From the NCBI GenBank assembly GCA_029204225.1, contig CM055092.1, forward strand, positions 47,290,777 to 47,354,776: a DNA stretch of 64,000 bases, given 5' to 3'. The stretch comes from Diphasiastrum complanatum. Taxonomy: Eukaryota > Streptophyta > Lycopodiopsida > Lycopodiales > Lycopodiaceae. The notes beneath the pieces are model-generated. The model saw only the letters and a program-made list of their open reading frames with translations. It did no database searches and was not told the origin of the DNA. How positions within the stretch are numbered: the stretch's first letter is position 1; every line of letters starts with the position of its first letter. The translations under genes were made by a program, and so were the position numbers. Shown piece after piece: positions 61,073 to 64,000 of this stretch.

Positions 61073-61425
61073 ACTATGCAGACTGTCGCTTTTCTAGAAG
61101 TGTCGCAAACACTTAGTTGCTCAAGGTGGCTCAGAAAGTAAAAAAGTGATAGTGTTGCATTTTTCGCCTATGGGAATTCCCGAGTAAAAATGTAGACTGT
61201 AGCGACAAACAAATCAAATATGTAGACTATGTGACAACATGAGTAAAAATGCAGCAGCATGAATGGAGGCAGATTAACATAGGATTTAGGAGAGTAGAGG
61301 AGATAAATCCAACACTTTGAAACTTTCAGTTCCTTTTTCGCATGCCTTTGTCAAGACTTCTGATTTGACAGTTATTTTAATTTGCTCTTCCCAACTGAAC
61401 TTCTAGTTGAAACTTTCTTCACTTC

Positions 61426-61945
61426 TTAATCACTCAACCAACTAGTATCGAGTTGGGTCGAGGCTGGTTCTTCAGTCATTTCAACTCGTTGAACAACAAC
61501 ATTTTTTTTGAAATTTGTTGGTTCTTTCTCCACTGGTGTTGTCAGGGTTTGAACCATTTTGACTAAAATCTTTGGCTTCAATGGGTTTGGACATTCTGTG
61601 TTGATATGTCTTTCTCCTACACAGTTTGTACATAAAGGAGTATAGCCAACTCGTCTTATAGGTTCTGGACATTCGAATGAATAATGTCCTGCTGCACCAC
61701 AGTTAAAACAGGTTCCTGGCACTTGCTTTGGTTGCTGGTTTGGTGTAGCATAAATGACTTTCTGCATCGATGCCACAGTCTACATAGGAACAAATCTCTT
61801 AGGTGCAAATTTTGGTTTTGACTATTGTGTCTGTGGTGATTTGCCTTGTATAAATGAGCATGACTCATCTCCCTCGGCTTCGCACACATACAATATATCT
61901 TCAGGCGTATTGTACTCCACATAAGCTACTAGATTATGTGGACAA
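61426..61945 (-). pseudogene. Retrotransposon gag C-terminus with two zinc knuckles
   Basis: The minus strand from 61945 reads VEYNTPEDILYVCEAEGDES, then stops, then the frame 61776-61426. That frame has CFNCGAAGHYSFEC and CTNCVGERHINTEC (both CX2CX4HX4C) followed by VEMTEEPASTQLDTSWLSD and a stop. The knuckles bind element RNA. The upper end is cut by the LTR at 61946. Confidence 0.75.
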
Positions 61946-62595
61946 TGTTAAAATTTAAGATCCAAAATGCACTGATGGATCTTTGATCTTGGGCCTATTT
62001 GATCAACACATCTAGAAATAGCTAGAAGGTAGAAATCAACAATTTTAGCATGCTAATCTTGCATGAATCACTTAGATCTAATCATGAACATAGAAATACA
62101 CTAAGTTATTGTCCCTTCAATACAACAGCAGCAGCCTACTGTCTATCACAATGTGGATTCAAGATCTACAAGAAAATCAACATTCTACACATAAAAACTC
62201 AAGATACATGAGAAAATGACATGAGATGGACATAGAATCAACAAAGATGAGTTCTCCATATATAATAAGAGAACAAAGATAAAAGATCCATGCTGGTATA
62301 GCTATATATAGCATCCATAATCTCATTTGGCCCTATACTCCAACTATGCCCTAAAATGGCAACTTCTAGGTACTTAACAAAAAAACCTAGAAATTATGGT
62401 CCAAATGCAATGTACCAAAATTGACCAATAAGAATGGGTCCAAAAATGACCTCATCCACTTATGTACTTTTTAGAAATAGTAATAACACTATTTAGAGCC
62501 TTATTGACAAATATGAAACTATCTCTAAGTTGAGATTTCACTTTGGCCTCCAAAAATACCAAATAAAATATCGAGACTAGTTGACAATTTTCACA
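61946..62595 (-). repeat. 3' LTR of a copia element, about 650 bp
   Basis: In minus orientation it begins TGTGAAAATT right after GAAGAGGGAG (polypurine tract) and ends AATTTTAACA, so both ends carry the TG..CA short inverted repeat. A TATA-like CTATATATAG is at 62302-62311. The sequence beyond it (61945 downward) is another element's gag, marking the insertion point. Confidence 0.75.
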
Positions 62596-63085
62596 CTCCC
62601 TCTTCAACTAGTTTTAGCATAGATTTAGAAAGTACACCAAGTGATGTTCTATGCTTTATAAATAGGTCTTTTCCCAATGCTTTGGTGAAGATATCAGCCA
62701 CACACTCCCTTGATGAGACATGTTGAAGCTCCACCTCATTTGCCATGACTTGTTCTCTCACAAAATGATATGCTTGCTCCTAGCATGAAAAATAGGTTTG
62801 CTTGCCAATATTTGGGCTGAAATGTCATCACAAAAGATGATTGGACTCTCTGAAAAATCTAGCAAGTGTAGATCTCTTACCATCCTCTTGATCTATAATA
62901 TTTCTTTTGCACAAGATGTAAGTGCTTTGTACTCGGCCTCACTAGATGACAATGAGATAGTAGCTTGCTTTTTCAACATCCAAGAGATAGCTCCATCACC
63001 TATAAAGATAGCATGTGCACTTATGGACTTCCTATACATTTGATCTCCTGCAAAATCTGAATATGAAAATCCAAACAAGTTAGCA
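62596..63085 (-). pseudogene. Ty1/copia RNase H and C-terminus
   Basis: The minus strand reads FGFSYSDFAGDQM, GDGAISWMLKKQATISLSSSEAEYKALT and, in another frame, ARSKHI, ECVADIFTKALGKDLF and LKLVEEGV, directly followed by the LTR. This is the normal 3' end of a copia pol gene. The upstream end is replaced at about 63088 by the 210-bp dispersed repeat. Confidence 0.88.
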
Positions 63086-63089
63086 CATC

Positions 63090-63302
63090 AAGCTCACATA
63101 GCAACTATATTTCTCAAAATGAAATTACACTGTACATATAGTTGTTCACTCAGGCAACCCATGCATGACCCAGGTTGCCGTTGGCGGGACGCGTGTCCTG
63201 TCGACTTGCCTCGTGGCGAGGCCAGCTGATCCTTATCGACTGATAGGACCCACAGTACAGTAACACAATGATTCTACTTTAATTCTAACTGTCTCCCTTA
63301 AA
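63090..63302 (+). repeat. Copy of the roughly 210-bp dispersed repeat
   Basis: Matches 16563-16760. It lies exactly between a truncated copia RNase H and a truncated TNP2 gene. Confidence 0.75.
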
Positions 63303-63309
63303 GTAATTT

Positions 63310-63998
63310 TCATGCAGGTGAATATGAAGGTACCCTCATCATCTCATCCGTAGAGGTATGGTGTGCATGCCAGTCCATAAGTTGTGTAAGAGATTTACAA
63401 CAAAATAAACGTTGCAATTGTGGAATTATTGGAAAACGTTGTAAAAATTTTCACGGAATGGTTGCCCCTTGCAAATCATCTCTATATCGAGGACTATCAC
63501 AAATGGGACATTTCTTGAGTGATTCATACCTTCCTTGATATAAAATACAATCTAGTGGACATGCATGATATTGCTTGTAGTCCATCCCGATGTTATACAA
63601 CATCTTTCGTGCCTCAGCTCTTGTCTCATGCATGACATTCCCTTCTAGGAGAATTTTGTTTTTCAATAGTCTGTACATGATAAAAGAAGCCATTGTAAAA
63701 AAATTATCACTAGATGTCTACATTGTAAATTTTGTTTCAAAGCAAAAACGACAAGTAGATGAAAAAAAATTTACTCAAATAATGATGTGAGGCTTTGGTC
63801 ACTCCATCTATATTTGGCTTGAAGATTTAATAGAAGTAGAGAACTCGTCGAACGAGATGTCTTTGCTTCAGGATACAATGCGGTCTTTGATTCTTCTCGC
63901 AATTTTTTTTCTTCTTTAGACAAAAGTGCCTCCTCATCTTGTTCATTGTGTCTAGCTGCACTATTGTTCTCGTACAAATCATCCAACATGTCTCCCAT
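63310..63998 (-). pseudogene. CACTA TNP2 transposase, N-terminal fragment, open at the window end
   Basis: The minus strand matches 27150-27842, intron included: GDMLDDLYENNSAARHNEQDEE, then YRWSDQSLTSLFE, intron, and MYRLLKNKILLEGNVMHETRAE, YHACPLDCILYQGRYESLKKCPICD, SPRYRDDLQGATIP. Here the frame through 'KKCPICD' is intact where the 27-kb copy has lost one A. A stop-rich frame follows, and homology ends at about 63314. The gene continues beyond the window on its 5' side. Confidence 0.85.
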
Positions 63999-64000
63999 GA

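Overview
The window is nuclear DNA of a land plant with a large, repeat-rich genome. Evidence: an R2R3-MYB gene with the canonical plant splice sites, a small CaaX-box gene, and remnants of Ty1/copia, Ty3/gypsy, CACTA and Penelope-like elements in every orientation. Very long (GA)n/(TC)n tracts recur about every 5-10 kb. An endonuclease-type-less Penelope relative and a DDE-like transposase family that I associate with non-angiosperms make a fern or other seed-free plant my best guess; this is inference, not proof.

Only two ordinary host genes are supported. (1) A minus-strand R2R3-MYB (32653-34119) with exons of 133, 130 and 952 coding bases, resembling the MYB20/42/43/85 group; its first intron is almost entirely a (TC)n tract. 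(2) A plus-strand 155-residue protein ending in the prenylation box CVIQ (43415-43812 joined to 53038-53107), whose 9.2-kb intron holds a gypsy element, a copia fragment and a GC-rich insertion.

Layout. 0.6-3.8 kb: copia remnants, with a 3' LTR. 3.9-4.7, 8.1-11.5 and 39-40.3 kb: an A-B composite repeat family and GA tracts. 4.9-7.7 kb: a broken Penelope-like reverse transcriptase (minus). 11.5-12.9 kb: a CACTA transposase end fused to a copia integrase (minus). 13.9-16.3 kb: a transposon-like unit with a Ptta/En-Spm-like ORF between arrays of the 17-bp palindrome GCGTGGATAATCCACGC. 16.8-17.2 kb: a ParB-fold-like fragment. 17.7-24.9 kb: several decayed multi-exon genes, including a DDE-like transposase. 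25.5-31.7 kb: a SET-domain gene next to a CACTA TNP2 transposase, followed by the same palindrome array. 31.85 kb: an 85-bp tRNA-like retroposon with a perfect 15-bp target duplication. 36-39 kb: copia scraps and another palindrome array. 56-57.3 kb: tandem repeats headed by TC tracts. 58.7-63.1 kb: nested copia and gag remnants (minus). 63.3-64 kb: a second TNP2 N-terminal fragment (minus).

The transposon genes are mostly pseudogenes: frameshifts, large internal deletions, and stop codons that are often TAA/TAG/TGA where Q or R codons would fit. The SET/TNP2 locus, the palindrome-flanked ORF, the DDE-like gene and the tiny tRNA retroposon are the observations most likely to be new.
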